A DNA stretch of 64,000 bases from Clostridium sp. JN-9. Lineage in GTDB: Bacteria; Bacillota; Clostridia; Clostridiales; Clostridiaceae. Within the stretch, counting starts at the first letter, position 1. Every line of letters starts with the position of its first letter. A program made the translations under genes and the position numbers. The notes beneath the pieces are model-generated. The model had not been told where the DNA came from, searched no databases, and worked only from the letters and a program-made list of their open reading frames with translations. The stretch covers positions 310,001 through 374,000 of the forward strand of contig NZ_CP035280.1 of the NCBI RefSeq assembly GCF_004103695.1, in the 5' to 3' direction. Below, piece by piece: positions 18,828 to 28,162 of the stretch.

Positions 18828-20132
18828 TTGATAAGAGTAGTTCATTATATAAACCAGTTCTATGCTGGTATAGGCGGAGAAGATAAGGCTGATTACAAAC
18901 CAGAGGTAAGAGAAGGCTTTGTAGGGCCTGGTATGGGTCTGAACGGCATTTTTAAAGGTGAGGCACAGATAGTTGCAACTGTAATCTGCGGGGATTCATT
19001 CTTTAACGAAAATTTAGATGAAGCTAAAGCTGAAGTACTTGAAATGGTTAAAAAATACAATCCTGATGTTTTCATTGCAGGTCCAGCATTTAATGCAGGA
19101 AGATATGGAGTTGCATGTGGAACCATTGCAAAAGAAGTTCAGGAAAAGCTGAATATACCCGTATTGACAGCAATGTATAAAGAAAACCCTGGAGTAGATT
19201 TATACAAGAAATATTTGTATATTATTGAAACAAAAAATAGTGCTGTAGGAATGAGAGAGGCACTCCCTAAGATTGCCAAGTTAGCAATTAAACTTGGTAA
19301 GGGAGAAACTATATTGGATCCTGCTTCGGAAGGATATATAGAAAGAGGAATCAGAAAAAATTATTTTGCAGCTGAAAGAGGATCTAAAAGAGCAGTTAAT
19401 TTACTTATAAAGAAGCTTAAGGGCGAAGAATTTGTAACTGAATTTAAAATGCCTGTATTTGACAGAGTAAAGCCAAATCCAGCAGTACCGGATATGTCAA
19501 AGGCTAAAGTGGCTTTAGTTACATCAGGAGGTATAGTACCTAAGGGAAATCCTGATCATATTGAGTCATCAAGCGCTTCTAAATATGGTAAATACGATAT
19601 TGAAGGAGTTATGGATTTAACTGAGGAAACCTATGAAACTGCCCATGGCGGCTATGATCCAACATATGCAAATGCCGATGCTGACAGAGTGCTTCCTGTA
19701 GATGTACTTAGAAAGATGGAGAAGGAAGGAAAAATAGGTTCTCTTTATAGATACTATTATGCTACTGTTGGTAATGGTACAGCAGTTGCATCAGCAAAAA
19801 AGTTCGGTGAAAAGATAGTTAAAGAGCTGGTAGCAGATGGAGTAAATGCAGTTATATTAACCTCCACCTGAGGAACCTGTACACGTTGCGGTGCAACGCT
19901 TGTAAAAGAAATTGAACGTGGAGGACTTCCAGTAGTTCACATGTGCACTATAGTTCCAATATCTCTTACTGTTGGCGCAAACAGAATAGTTCCAACAATA
20001 GCAATACCTCATCCTCTTGGAGATCCTTCTCTGGATAAAAAGGAAGAGTTTGAACTTAGATATAAACTAGTAGAAAGAGCATTAAAGGCTTTAGAGACAC
20101 CAGTGGATGATCAGACTGTATTTGATAAGTAA
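18828..20132 (+). CDS. grdB: Glycine reductase component B selenoprotein subunit (in-frame UGA)
   Basis: The selenocysteine subunit of protein B attacks the Schiff-base-bound glycine and passes the carboxymethyl group to GrdA. Translation starts at TTG 18828 behind GGGGTGAA, giving MIRVVHYINQFYAGIGG, the known N-terminal type. TGA at 19869-19871 is read as selenocysteine 348 in the motif U-GTCTRC (UxxCxxC). The frame continues to TAA at 20130-20132, 434 residues in all. Without recoding it would look like two genes. Confidence 0.95.
19872..19905 (+). promoter_or_regulatory. Bacterial SECIS element of grdB
   Basis: CGTTGC (19884-19889) pairs perfectly with GCAACG (19893-19898) around loop GGT, 12 nt after the UGA. 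The exposed G in the loop resembles other bacterial SECIS hairpins. Confidence 0.7.
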
Positions 20133-20153
20133 TTAAATACTAAAATCCATAAA

Positions 20154-20215
20154 TGTATAGTATGCACTTTTATAAATTTAAAAAGTGCATACTATACAAA
20201 TTTCTTATTTTTTAT
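20154..20215 (+). terminator. Perfect 18-bp hairpin between grdB and grdC
   Basis: TGTATAGTATGCACTTTT (20154-20171) pairs without mismatch with 20181-20198 around a 9-nt loop, followed by AAATTTCTTATTTTTTAT. It may be an internal terminator/processing site, or a mobile repeat. A second weaker inverted repeat (AATTGATAA 20230-20238, TTATCAATT 20255-20263) follows before grdC. Confidence 0.6.
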
Positions 20216-20298
20216 AATTAATAAATGATAATTGATAAAATCGAGAGTTGTCAATTATCAATTGTTAATTGCATATTAAAGTTTTAGGAGGTAACGAT

Positions 20299-21834
20299 AT
20301 GAGTTTCCCAGTTATAAAAAATGCAGCTTATATTTTAATTAATACTCCAGATATGGTAATACATAATGGTACAACACAGACTCTGGAAAGAAAAGCAAAT
20401 CCCAAGTCAGAATATTTAAAGGAGTTACCAAAGCATTTAAGAGAATTTAATGATGTGGTAGCATATGCTCCCAATCAGACTTATATAGGAAATATGACAC
20501 CTGAACAATTAGGAGAGATTAAAAGACCATGGCATAATTCAAAGGTGGATGGCGCCGACAGGTTTGGTGAATTTGGTGAAATAATGCCTGAGGAGGAATT
20601 TTACGGACTTTTAAAGATATCAGATGTATTTGAACTTGTTCTCCTTACAAAGGATTTTACAAAAATAGTTAAAGAAAAATTTGCAGTTCATCCATTGTTA
20701 AATGCTAAGGTAGATGCTTTGGGAGAAGGAGAGGACATAAATATCATAGAGGATATGGTGAAAAGCGGCATTGCTGAAGGTTTATATAATGGGGAAAAAC
20801 TAGAAGGATGCGTGAAAAGGGCACATGAATTTGATACAAACCTTTCATCTCATATAATGTTAGAGAATCTTGCAGTAAAAGCATCGGGGGTTCTTTCATT
20901 AATGCACTTAATGAAAAAGACAGGTATAGATCCAAATGATGTGGACTATTTAATTGAATGTTCTGAAGAAGCCATTGGTGATATGAATCAGAGGGGCGGG
21001 GGAAATATTGCAAAAGCCTGTGGAGAAATTGCAGGTATAAAAGGTGCAACAGGAGTTGATATGAGGGGATTTTGTGCAGGACCAACCCATGCAGTTATTA
21101 ATGCTTCTGCCCTGGTTAAATCAGGAATATGTAAGAATGTTATTGTTTTTGCAGGAGGATGTACAGCTAAGCTTGGTATGAATGGAAAAGACCATGTTAA
21201 GAAAGGACTCCCAATACTAGAGGACTGCCTTGGTGGCTTTGCCATTCTGATTTCAGAAAATGACGGTATAAGCCCAGTGCTTAGGACAGATGTTATAGGA
21301 AGACATACAATAGCTCATGGAGCAGCACCTCAGGCAGTAATAGAAGCTTTGGTTTCAGAACCTTTAAAAAGAAATGGAATGAAGATAACAGATGTTAACA
21401 AGTATGCACCTGAAATGCAGAACCCTGATATAACTGAACCTGCTGGTGCAGGAGATGTACCAACACAAAATTACAAAATGATAGGTGCCTTGGCTGTTAA
21501 AACAGGTCAACTAGACAGAAAGCAGCTGCCTGACTTTGTAAAACAGCATGGATACCCAGGTTTCGCTCCAACTCAAGGCCACATACCTTCAGGAGTACCA
21601 ATAGTTGGGCATGGATTAAAACATATTAAGGATGGCTCATTGGAAAACTTCATGATAATAGGGAAAGGAAGCTTATTCTTAGGAAGAATGACCAATCTAT
21701 TTGATGGTGTATCTATTTTAGTAGAAAAAAATAAAGGATTAGAAGATGAAATACCTTCAGTATCAAAGGATGAAATAAAAAATATGATTGCTGAACAGTT
21801 TAAAAAGTTTGCAGATCAGCTTTTAAATGAATAG
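20299..21834 (+). CDS. grdC: Glycine reductase component C, beta subunit
   Basis: Component C accepts the carboxymethyl selenoether from GrdA and converts it to acetyl phosphate, which acetate kinase uses to make ATP. GrdC resembles the thiolase/KAS III fold: GVDMRGFCAGPTHAVINASAL carries the nucleophilic Cys region. ATG 20299 follows TAGGAGG (511 aa). It is 166 bp behind grdB, with a hairpin between, and 14 bp before grdD. Confidence 0.93.
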   Translation: MSFPVIKNAAYILINTPDMVIHNGTTQTLERKANPKSEYLKELPKHLREFNDVVAYAPNQTYIGNMTPEQLGEIKRPWHNSKVDGADRFGEFGEIMPEEEFYGLLKISDVFELVLLTKDFTKIVKEKFAVHPLLNAKVDALGEGEDINIIEDMVKSGIAEGLYNGEKLEGCVKRAHEFDTNLSSHIMLENLAVKASGVLSLMHLMKKTGIDPNDVDYLIECSEEAIGDMNQRGGGNIAKACGEIAGIKGATGVDMRGFCAGPTHAVINASALVKSGICKNVIVFAGGCTAKLGMNGKDHVKKGLPILEDCLGGFAILISENDGISPVLRTDVIGRHTIAHGAAPQAVIEALVSEPLKRNGMKITDVNKYAPEMQNPDITEPAGAGDVPTQNYKMIGALAVKTGQLDRKQLPDFVKQHGYPGFAPTQGHIPSGVPIVGHGLKHIKDGSLENFMIIGKGSLFLGRMTNLFDGVSILVEKNKGLEDEIPSVSKDEIKNMIAEQFKKFADQLLNE

Positions 21835-21848
21835 TCGGGGTGATTTAA

Positions 21849-23003
21849 ATGGATCAAACTAAGAAGCTTATAGCCGAGGTATTTGATGAAATTGCAGATG
21901 GCATAAAAAGCGGAAGCTTTGGGAAAAGATATAAAATCGGTTTAACAACCTTTGGTTCTGAACATGGGATAGAAGAAATGGTGAGAGCTGCAGTACTTGC
22001 AAAAAATAAGTATGGGGATTTTGATATAGTTCTCATAGGACCAAAAGTTCAGTGCGATTTTCAGGTAGTACAGGTTCAAAATGCTGAAGAGGGTCATAAA
22101 AAAATGGTTGACATGCTGGAGAAGGGAGAAATTGATGGCTGCGTAACACAGCATTTTGATTTTCCTATAGGTGTGTCAACGGTAGGAAAGGTAATGACAC
22201 CTGGCCTGGGAAAAGAAATGTTCATAGCTACAACTACGGGAACTAGTGCAACAAACAGAGTAGAGGCAATGGTTATAAATGCTATTGATGGCATTGCTGC
22301 AGCTAAAGCTAATGGCATAGAAAATCCATCAATCGGAATACTAAATTTAGATGGTGCCAGAGGAGTTGAAAAAGCCCTTAATGAACTAAGCCGCAATGGT
22401 TATACTATTAATTTTTCAAATTCACTGAGAGCTGATGGAGGGCCAGTTATGAGAGGAAATGACCTGCTTGCTGGTACTCCCGATGTAATGGTATGTGATT
22501 CCTTAACAGGCAATCTTTTAATTAAGATTTTTTCTTCCTATACTACTGGAGGAGATTTTGAAACCATTGGCGCCGGCTATGGACCAGGAATAGGCGAAGG
22601 ATATGACAAAATAATAAATATTATTTCAAGGGCCAGCGGTGCACCATTAATTTGTGAAGCTTTGAGATATTGCAGCATATGCTGTAAAAATAACCTGGTG
22701 AAAACCTCAGGTGAGGAATTTAAAAAAGCAAATGAACATGGACTTAAGGATATACTTAATAAAATACTTTTAAAGCAGGCTCCAAAAGCAAACGATGAAG
22801 AAATAAAGATACCGCCTAAAAAGGTTGTAACATATGCCATACTTGGAATAGATATTTTAGAGCTTGAAAACTGCTGCAAACTTTTATGGTCAAAGGGAAT
22901 TTATTCAGAAAGCGGAATGGGATGTACAGGACCTGTAGTGCTGGTAAATGATGAAGATGGAGAAAATGCTGTTAAAATTTTAAAAGAGGCTGGATATAAA
23001 TAA
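21849..23003 (+). CDS. grdD: Glycine reductase component C, alpha subunit
   Basis: Acetyl-phosphate-forming subunit with a PlsX/phosphotransacetylase-like fold. The C-terminal SGMGCTGPVVLV contains Cys359, the residue reported to carry the acetyl thioester. Other landmarks are TTTGTSATNRVEAM and GAGYGPGIGEGYDKI. The length of 384 aa agrees with known GrdD. It is the last gene of the riboswitch-controlled operon. No strong terminator is seen behind it, only T-rich sequence and a weak hairpin near 23070-23095. Confidence 0.93.
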   Translation: MDQTKKLIAEVFDEIADGIKSGSFGKRYKIGLTTFGSEHGIEEMVRAAVLAKNKYGDFDIVLIGPKVQCDFQVVQVQNAEEGHKKMVDMLEKGEIDGCVTQHFDFPIGVSTVGKVMTPGLGKEMFIATTTGTSATNRVEAMVINAIDGIAAAKANGIENPSIGILNLDGARGVEKALNELSRNGYTINFSNSLRADGGPVMRGNDLLAGTPDVMVCDSLTGNLLIKIFSSYTTGGDFETIGAGYGPGIGEGYDKIINIISRASGAPLICEALRYCSICCKNNLVKTSGEEFKKANEHGLKDILNKILLKQAPKANDEEIKIPPKKVVTYAILGIDILELENCCKLLWSKGIYSESGMGCTGPVVLVNDEDGENAVKILKEAGYK

Positions 23004-23184
23004 ACTTTTACAGTAAATGGTTCTTTTTTATATGATTTTTTAATATTTATATAACAGCACATTAAAAAAGTAATACTTTAATTTTTTAGTACTTCACAGA
23101 ACAAAAAAAGAAGGATATTTCAACAATTTGTAGAAATATATAATGCTGGTAGAAATTCGATTATATTTTAGGAGGGGAACTTTA

Positions 23185-24324
23185 ATGAATAAAAAAAGAG
23201 TAGTTGCTTTAATCGCAGCTTCAATAATGACAGTATCATTATTTGCTGGATGCGGCAGCAGTAAACCAACACCTAATACTAATTCTTCAACAAAAACAGA
23301 AAAGAAACTAAAAGTTGGTCTTTCAACTGATGAAGGCGGATTAAATGATAAATCATTTAACCAGTCAGCAGACACAGGAATAAAGAAGGCTGTTAAAGAT
23401 TTTGGTGTTGACTACAAACCAATTGAATCAAAACAAAAAGAGGATTATGAAGCTAACCTTGATGCACTTGTTGCATATGGTGATGATTTAACTTTTGGTG
23501 TAGGATTCCAAATGGAAACAGCTATGGAAAATAAGGCAAAGCAGTATCCTGATAAGAATTTTGCTTTAATAGATTCAGTTGCTTATGAAGATCCAAAAGC
23601 TTCAAACCCTGTTCTGTTAAAAAATGTTGAATCCATTTTGTTTAAAGAACACGAAGGTTCATTCTTAGTTGGTGTTATTGCTGGTAAAATGACTAAGACA
23701 AATAAAATAGGATTTATCGGTGGTAAAGACTCTGCTTTAATTAACAGGTTTGAGGCAGGCTTTGCATCAGGAGTTAAAGCAGTTAACCCAGAAGCTGCAA
23801 AAGGATTAATCAGCTCTGATGGAAAAGCATTAGGAACAATGGTTAAATATGCTGATACATTTGCTGATTCAAATAAAGGATATGAGCTTGCAAAATCACT
23901 ATACGGTTCAGGATGCGATATTATTTTCCATGCTGCTGGTGGTGTTGGTATTGGAATGTTTAAAGCTACAAAAGAACTTAAAGATTCAGGAAAACAAGTT
24001 TGGGCTATAGGTGTTGATATGGATCAGGCTGTTTCAGTTCCTGAATATGCAGACGTAATTTTAACAAGCATGGTTAAGAGAGTTGATGTTGCTACTTACC
24101 AGGCTGTTAAAGATGTTAAAGAAGGAAAATTCCAAGGTGGAAAACTTGTTGAACTTGGATTAAAAGAAGACGGTGTAGGAATAGCTCCATCATCAGATAA
24201 AAACGTTCCTAAGGATATTTTAGATTTAGTTAATAAGTATTCTGATGCAATTAAAGGCGGGACTATAAAAGTTCCAGCTACAAGAGCAGATGTTTTAAAT
24301 TTTACAGCTCCAGAAGTAAAATAA
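23185..24324 (+). CDS. BMP family nucleoside-binding lipoprotein
   Basis: Substrate-binding lipoprotein of a nucleoside ABC importer. The signal peptide ends in the lipobox LFAGC, followed by a Ser/Thr/Asn-rich linker. The mature part has the BmpA landmarks GLSTDEGGLNDKSFNQSA, GFQMETAMENKA and HAAGGVGIGMFKA. ATG 23185 follows TAGGAGGGG. It is the first gene of a four-gene transporter set. A terminator behind it probably sets a higher level for the binding protein than for the membrane parts. Confidence 0.92.
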   Translation: MNKKRVVALIAASIMTVSLFAGCGSSKPTPNTNSSTKTEKKLKVGLSTDEGGLNDKSFNQSADTGIKKAVKDFGVDYKPIESKQKEDYEANLDALVAYGDDLTFGVGFQMETAMENKAKQYPDKNFALIDSVAYEDPKASNPVLLKNVESILFKEHEGSFLVGVIAGKMTKTNKIGFIGGKDSALINRFEAGFASGVKAVNPEAAKGLISSDGKALGTMVKYADTFADSNKGYELAKSLYGSGCDIIFHAAGGVGIGMFKATKELKDSGKQVWAIGVDMDQAVSVPEYADVILTSMVKRVDVATYQAVKDVKEGKFQGGKLVELGLKEDGVGIAPSSDKNVPKDILDLVNKYSDAIKGGTIKVPATRADVLNFTAPEVK

Positions 24325-24367
24325 AACTTTCAAAAATATCATATTAGGTATATAATATAATAAATTT

Positions 24368-24400
24368 AAGCTAGATGTAGTAAAACATCTAGCTTTTTAT
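24368..24400 (+). terminator. Terminator between binding protein and transporter genes
   Basis: AGCTAGATGT pairs with ACATCTAGCT around AGTAAA, followed by TTTTATAAC. Partial read-through would still express the downstream ATPase and permeases. Confidence 0.85.
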
Positions 24401-24427
24401 AACATAAGTATTAACAATTTCTAGAAT

Positions 24428-26017
24428 ATGGGGAAGGAGGCACTGGTTACAAGTTTATGGCAACCAGAATTACACATGGAAAAAGTAATTGAAATGAAAG
24501 GTATAACCAAGATATTTCCCGGGACCATAGCAAATGACAATGTAGACTTTGAGTTATTAAAGGGAGAGACCCATGTATTGCTAGGCGAAAATGGAGCAGG
24601 TAAAACTACGCTTATGAATATACTATATGGTTTGTACCAGCCAGAAAAAGGAGAAATTTTTGTAAACGGTATACAAGCAAAAATAACAAACCCAAATGAT
24701 GCGATTAAATTAGGAATAGGTATGGTGCATCAGCATTTTATGCTGGTTAATAATTTTACTGTAGCTGAAAATATTGTTTTAGGAATTGAGCCCCAAAAGG
24801 GACTTAAGATAGATATGAAAAAAGCTGTTGAAGACGTACGTGAAATTGCTGATAAATATGGATTCCATATAGATCCTAATGCAAAAATTGAAGATATCTC
24901 TGTAGGGCAGCAGCAAAAGGTGGAAATATTAAAGGCATTATACAGGGGTACTGAAATATTAATACTTGATGAACCCACAGCTGTTTTAACACCTCAGGAG
25001 ATTGATGAACTTGGTATTATAATTAATAATTTAGTAAATGAAGGGAAATCCATAATATTAATTACTCATAAATTAAAAGAAGTTATGAAAATGAGTGACA
25101 GAGTAACTATTATAAGAAGAGGTAAGGTTACAGGAACATTAAAGACAAAGGAATCCAGCATAGATGAATTAGCTGAACTTATGGTAGGAAGAAAAGTAAA
25201 TTTAGTAGTAGAAAAAAAGCCAATGAAAGCTGGAGAAGAAATTCTACAGGTGGAAAATTTAACAGCAAAGGATCACAGAGGCTTACCTGCAGTTAATGGT
25301 GTCAATTTATCTATAAGATCAGGAGAAATACTTGGCATTGCAGGTGTAGATGGAAATGGACAAACTGAACTTGTAGAAGTACTTACTGGTCTTAGAAAGC
25401 CTGAGAGTGGATCCATAAAATTAAATGGCAAGGATATATTTGCAAAAAGTCCAAGGGAAATTATTGAAAGCGGTATTGGACACATTCCTGAGGACAGACA
25501 TAAAAGAGGACTTATATTAAGCTTTCCATTATTTGAAAACTCAATTATGGGAGTTCACCACAAAAAGCCATTTTCAAATGGTATAGTGATGAATTATGGT
25601 GAAATTAGAAAGCACTGCAGGGAACTCATAAAAGAATTTGATATAAGAACACCAAATGATGAGGTAACAGCAGCATCTCTTTCAGGAGGAAATCAGCAGA
25701 AGCTCATTGCTGCCAGGGAAATTGCAAAGGATCCGGAATTATTAATTGCTTCACAGCCAACAAGAGGACTTGATGTAGGTGCAATTGAATATATACATAA
25801 GAGACTTGTCCGAGAAAGAGATAAAGGGAAAGCAGTTTTACTGGTATCCTTAGAGCTGGATGAAATAATGGCTTTATCAGATAGAATTGCAGTTATGTAT
25901 GATGGAAAGATAGTATCAATTTTAGATAGAAAAGATGCCACAGAGCTTAAACTAGGCGTTCTAATGGCTGGTGGAACTTTGGAAGAAGCGGAAAAAGGGG
26001 TGAAGAGCAATGGCTAA
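24428..26017 (+). CDS. Nucleoside ABC transporter, double ATP-binding protein
   Basis: Tandem nucleotide-binding protein of the RbsA/YufO type. The first domain has Walker A GENGAGKTTLMN, signature ISVGQQQKVEIL and Walker B LILDEPTAVLTP. The second has a degenerate Walker A region GVDGNGQTE and signature LSGGNQQKLIAAREI. An AAGGAGG lies after the ATG at 24428, so the true start is unclear. ATG 24476, giving MEKVIEMKGITKIFPG, matches homologues but has a poor ribosome site. It overlaps the next gene by 8 bp. Confidence 0.9.
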   Translation: MGKEALVTSLWQPELHMEKVIEMKGITKIFPGTIANDNVDFELLKGETHVLLGENGAGKTTLMNILYGLYQPEKGEIFVNGIQAKITNPNDAIKLGIGMVHQHFMLVNNFTVAENIVLGIEPQKGLKIDMKKAVEDVREIADKYGFHIDPNAKIEDISVGQQQKVEILKALYRGTEILILDEPTAVLTPQEIDELGIIINNLVNEGKSIILITHKLKEVMKMSDRVTIIRRGKVTGTLKTKESSIDELAELMVGRKVNLVVEKKPMKAGEEILQVENLTAKDHRGLPAVNGVNLSIRSGEILGIAGVDGNGQTELVEVLTGLRKPESGSIKLNGKDIFAKSPREIIESGIGHIPEDRHKRGLILSFPLFENSIMGVHHKKPFSNGIVMNYGEIRKHCRELIKEFDIRTPNDEVTAASLSGGNQQKLIAAREIAKDPELLIASQPTRGLDVGAIEYIHKRLVRERDKGKAVLLVSLELDEIMALSDRIAVMYDGKIVSILDRKDATELKLGVLMAGGTLEEAEKGVKSNG

Positions 26018-27119
26018 GGAAGAAAATAAAAAAAATAAGGTTTCTGAGTCATTTAAGAATGGGTTAAAGAGCATTGCTTTTCCAATATTAGCAATAGTAA
26101 TTGCAGTTTTCGTGTCTGTATTTTTTGTCTTATGGGCAAAAGGATATTCAATAACAGATTATTTTACTGCTTTTGGTGAACTTTTTAAAACCATATGGAA
26201 CGGAAGCTTTGGTGATGGAAGAAAAACATTGGAAACAATGGTGTATGTAACTCCTCTTATATTTACAGGTGTTGCAAATGCTATAGCCTTCAGATGCGGA
26301 TTGTTTAATATTGGAGTTGAGGGACAGTTTATTGCAGGTATGATGGCAGCTTCGGTAATTGGATTAATTCCAGGACTTAATCCTGTAATTCATGCAATAT
26401 TAATTATTGCAGGCGGTATCGTTGCAGGAGCAGTTTGGGCAGGCATACCAGGCTATCTAAAGGCAAAACAGGGAACTAGTGAAGTTATAAATACAATCAT
26501 GATGAATTATATTGCTATGTTTGTGGGAAACTGGATAATACTTAGGTCACCCATTGCTGTAAAGGGAAAGGCTACCACACCATTAATACAAAAAAGTGCC
26601 GAGTTATTAAGATTTACCAGTACAAGCAGGGCAAATATAAGTTTGATTATTGCTATTTTATGTGCCATATTTATATACTGGCTGCTGTGGAAAACTACAG
26701 TAGGTTATGAAATAAGAGCAGTTGGAATAAGCCCATCTGCTGCAGAATACAGCGGAATAAGTGTTACTAAAAATTTAATACTTGCAATGGTTCTGTCTGG
26801 AGCAATTGCTGGTATTGGAGGAGCAACACATATAGCTGGAGTAATGCATCAGGCTAATGATATGATGGCTTTTCCTAACTTTGGTTTTGATGGAATGGCT
26901 GTTGCCTTGCTTGCAAAGAGTAATCCTATTGCCTGCATACCATCTGCATTGTTATTTGGAGCCTTAAACAGCAGTTCAAAAATGTTACAGCTTAATGGAA
27001 TACCAAAAGAAATAGTATATTTAATTCAATCCATAATAATTATATTCGTAGCTTCTGATTATATAGTTAAATACTTCTCAGAAAAAAAGAGAAAGAAGAA
27101 GGTGTTAGTAAATGAGTAG
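26010..27119 (+). CDS. Nucleoside ABC transporter permease (YufP type)
   Basis: One of two inner-membrane subunits of the BMP-dependent importer, with about eight to ten membrane spans. The family signature GLFNIGVEGQFIAGM and the loop GYEIRAVGISPSAAEYSGI are present. It has 369 aa and a longer charged N-terminus than its partner. It overlaps the ATPase gene by 8 bp and the next permease by 8 bp, so translation is probably coupled. Confidence 0.9.
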   Translation: MAKEENKKNKVSESFKNGLKSIAFPILAIVIAVFVSVFFVLWAKGYSITDYFTAFGELFKTIWNGSFGDGRKTLETMVYVTPLIFTGVANAIAFRCGLFNIGVEGQFIAGMMAASVIGLIPGLNPVIHAILIIAGGIVAGAVWAGIPGYLKAKQGTSEVINTIMMNYIAMFVGNWIILRSPIAVKGKATTPLIQKSAELLRFTSTSRANISLIIAILCAIFIYWLLWKTTVGYEIRAVGISPSAAEYSGISVTKNLILAMVLSGAIAGIGGATHIAGVMHQANDMMAFPNFGFDGMAVALLAKSNPIACIPSALLFGALNSSSKMLQLNGIPKEIVYLIQSIIIIFVASDYIVKYFSEKKRKKKVLVNE

Positions 27120-28038
27120 TTTATTAATTTTGACATTGATTGCAGGAACCTTAAGAACTGCTACACCTTTGATTTTTGCTGGACTGGGAGGAGTTTTTTC
27201 AGAAAGATCAGGAGTAGTTAATATAGGACTTGATGGTATGATGACAATGGGCGCTTTCTTTGCAGTGCTGGGAACATATATATCAGGCAGCCCATTAGTT
27301 GGTGTATTATGTGCCATGCTTGCTGGAGGAGCAATTGCACTTATACATGCATTTTTAAGCATAACCTTAAAATCTGACCAGATAATTTCAGGTACTGCAA
27401 TTAACTTATTTTCTACAGCACTTGCAAGTTTTTTGATTATTAAAGTTTTCAAAAAAGGCGGACAGACTGATATTGTAAAGGCATTACCATATAATATGCC
27501 TAATTGGATAAAATCTATCCCTTTTATTGGATATATATTATCAAATATAAATTGGTTTGTAATATTAGCTATTGTATTGGTTTTTGTGACAAATTTCGTG
27601 CTTTTCAAAACTCCTATAGGTTTGAGAATAAGAGCTGTGGGAGAGCATCCAAGCGCTGCTGATACATTGGGAATAAATGTTTATAAAGTTAGATATTCAT
27701 GTGTAGTTTTATCCGGCGTTTTAGCAGGACTGGGCGGGGCTTCATTAATAGGCATAACACCAGTATACAGAGAAGGCATGGTTGCAGGAAGAGGGTTTAT
27801 TGCCTTAGCTGCCATGATATTTGGAAACTGGAAGCCTGTTGGAACCATGTGGGCTTGTTTGTTATTTGCATTTGGCGGCTCCTTTGAAATTGCTGCACAA
27901 GGATTTGGGTGGTCTTTGCCTACAGAGTTCTATGCATGCATACCATATGTTTTAACAATGCTTGCACTGGCAGGATTCGTTGGAAAGACAACTCCACCAG
28001 CTGCAGATGGTCAGCCATACGAAAAAGGTTCAAGATAA
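27112..28038 (+). CDS. Nucleoside ABC transporter permease (YufQ type)
   Basis: Second membrane subunit of the importer, 308 aa. It has the signature ERSGVVNIGLDGMMTMGAF and the coupling-loop region GLRIRAVGEHPSAADTLGI. It ends the operon and is followed by a terminator. Together with the lipoprotein, double ATPase and YufP-like permease it forms a complete nucleoside uptake system, probably for purine nucleosides. The exact ligand is inferred from the family only. Confidence 0.9.
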   Translation: MSSLLILTLIAGTLRTATPLIFAGLGGVFSERSGVVNIGLDGMMTMGAFFAVLGTYISGSPLVGVLCAMLAGGAIALIHAFLSITLKSDQIISGTAINLFSTALASFLIIKVFKKGGQTDIVKALPYNMPNWIKSIPFIGYILSNINWFVILAIVLVFVTNFVLFKTPIGLRIRAVGEHPSAADTLGINVYKVRYSCVVLSGVLAGLGGASLIGITPVYREGMVAGRGFIALAAMIFGNWKPVGTMWACLLFAFGGSFEIAAQGFGWSLPTEFYACIPYVLTMLALAGFVGKTTPPAADGQPYEKGSR

Positions 28039-28049
28039 TAAATCTGAAA

Positions 28050-28079
28050 GGGAATTTGCAAACGCAGATTCCTTTTTTG
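28050..28079 (+). terminator. Terminator of the nucleoside transporter operon
   Basis: GGAATTTGC pairs with GCAGATTCC (one G-T pair) around AAAC, followed by TTTTTTGTTG. Confidence 0.85.
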
Positions 28080-28162
28080 TTGAATTTCAACATTAAAACT
28101 ATACAGTGTGTTATAATAGCTTTGATATTATTATACATTACGCAAGAAAAGAGGTGTTTATC

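Noticed and set aside
19869-19871. grdB as two separate genes (18828-19871 and 19941-20132)
   Set aside because: The frame continues through UGA with the UxxCxxC motif and an ideal SECIS hairpin. The second part alone has no ribosome site.
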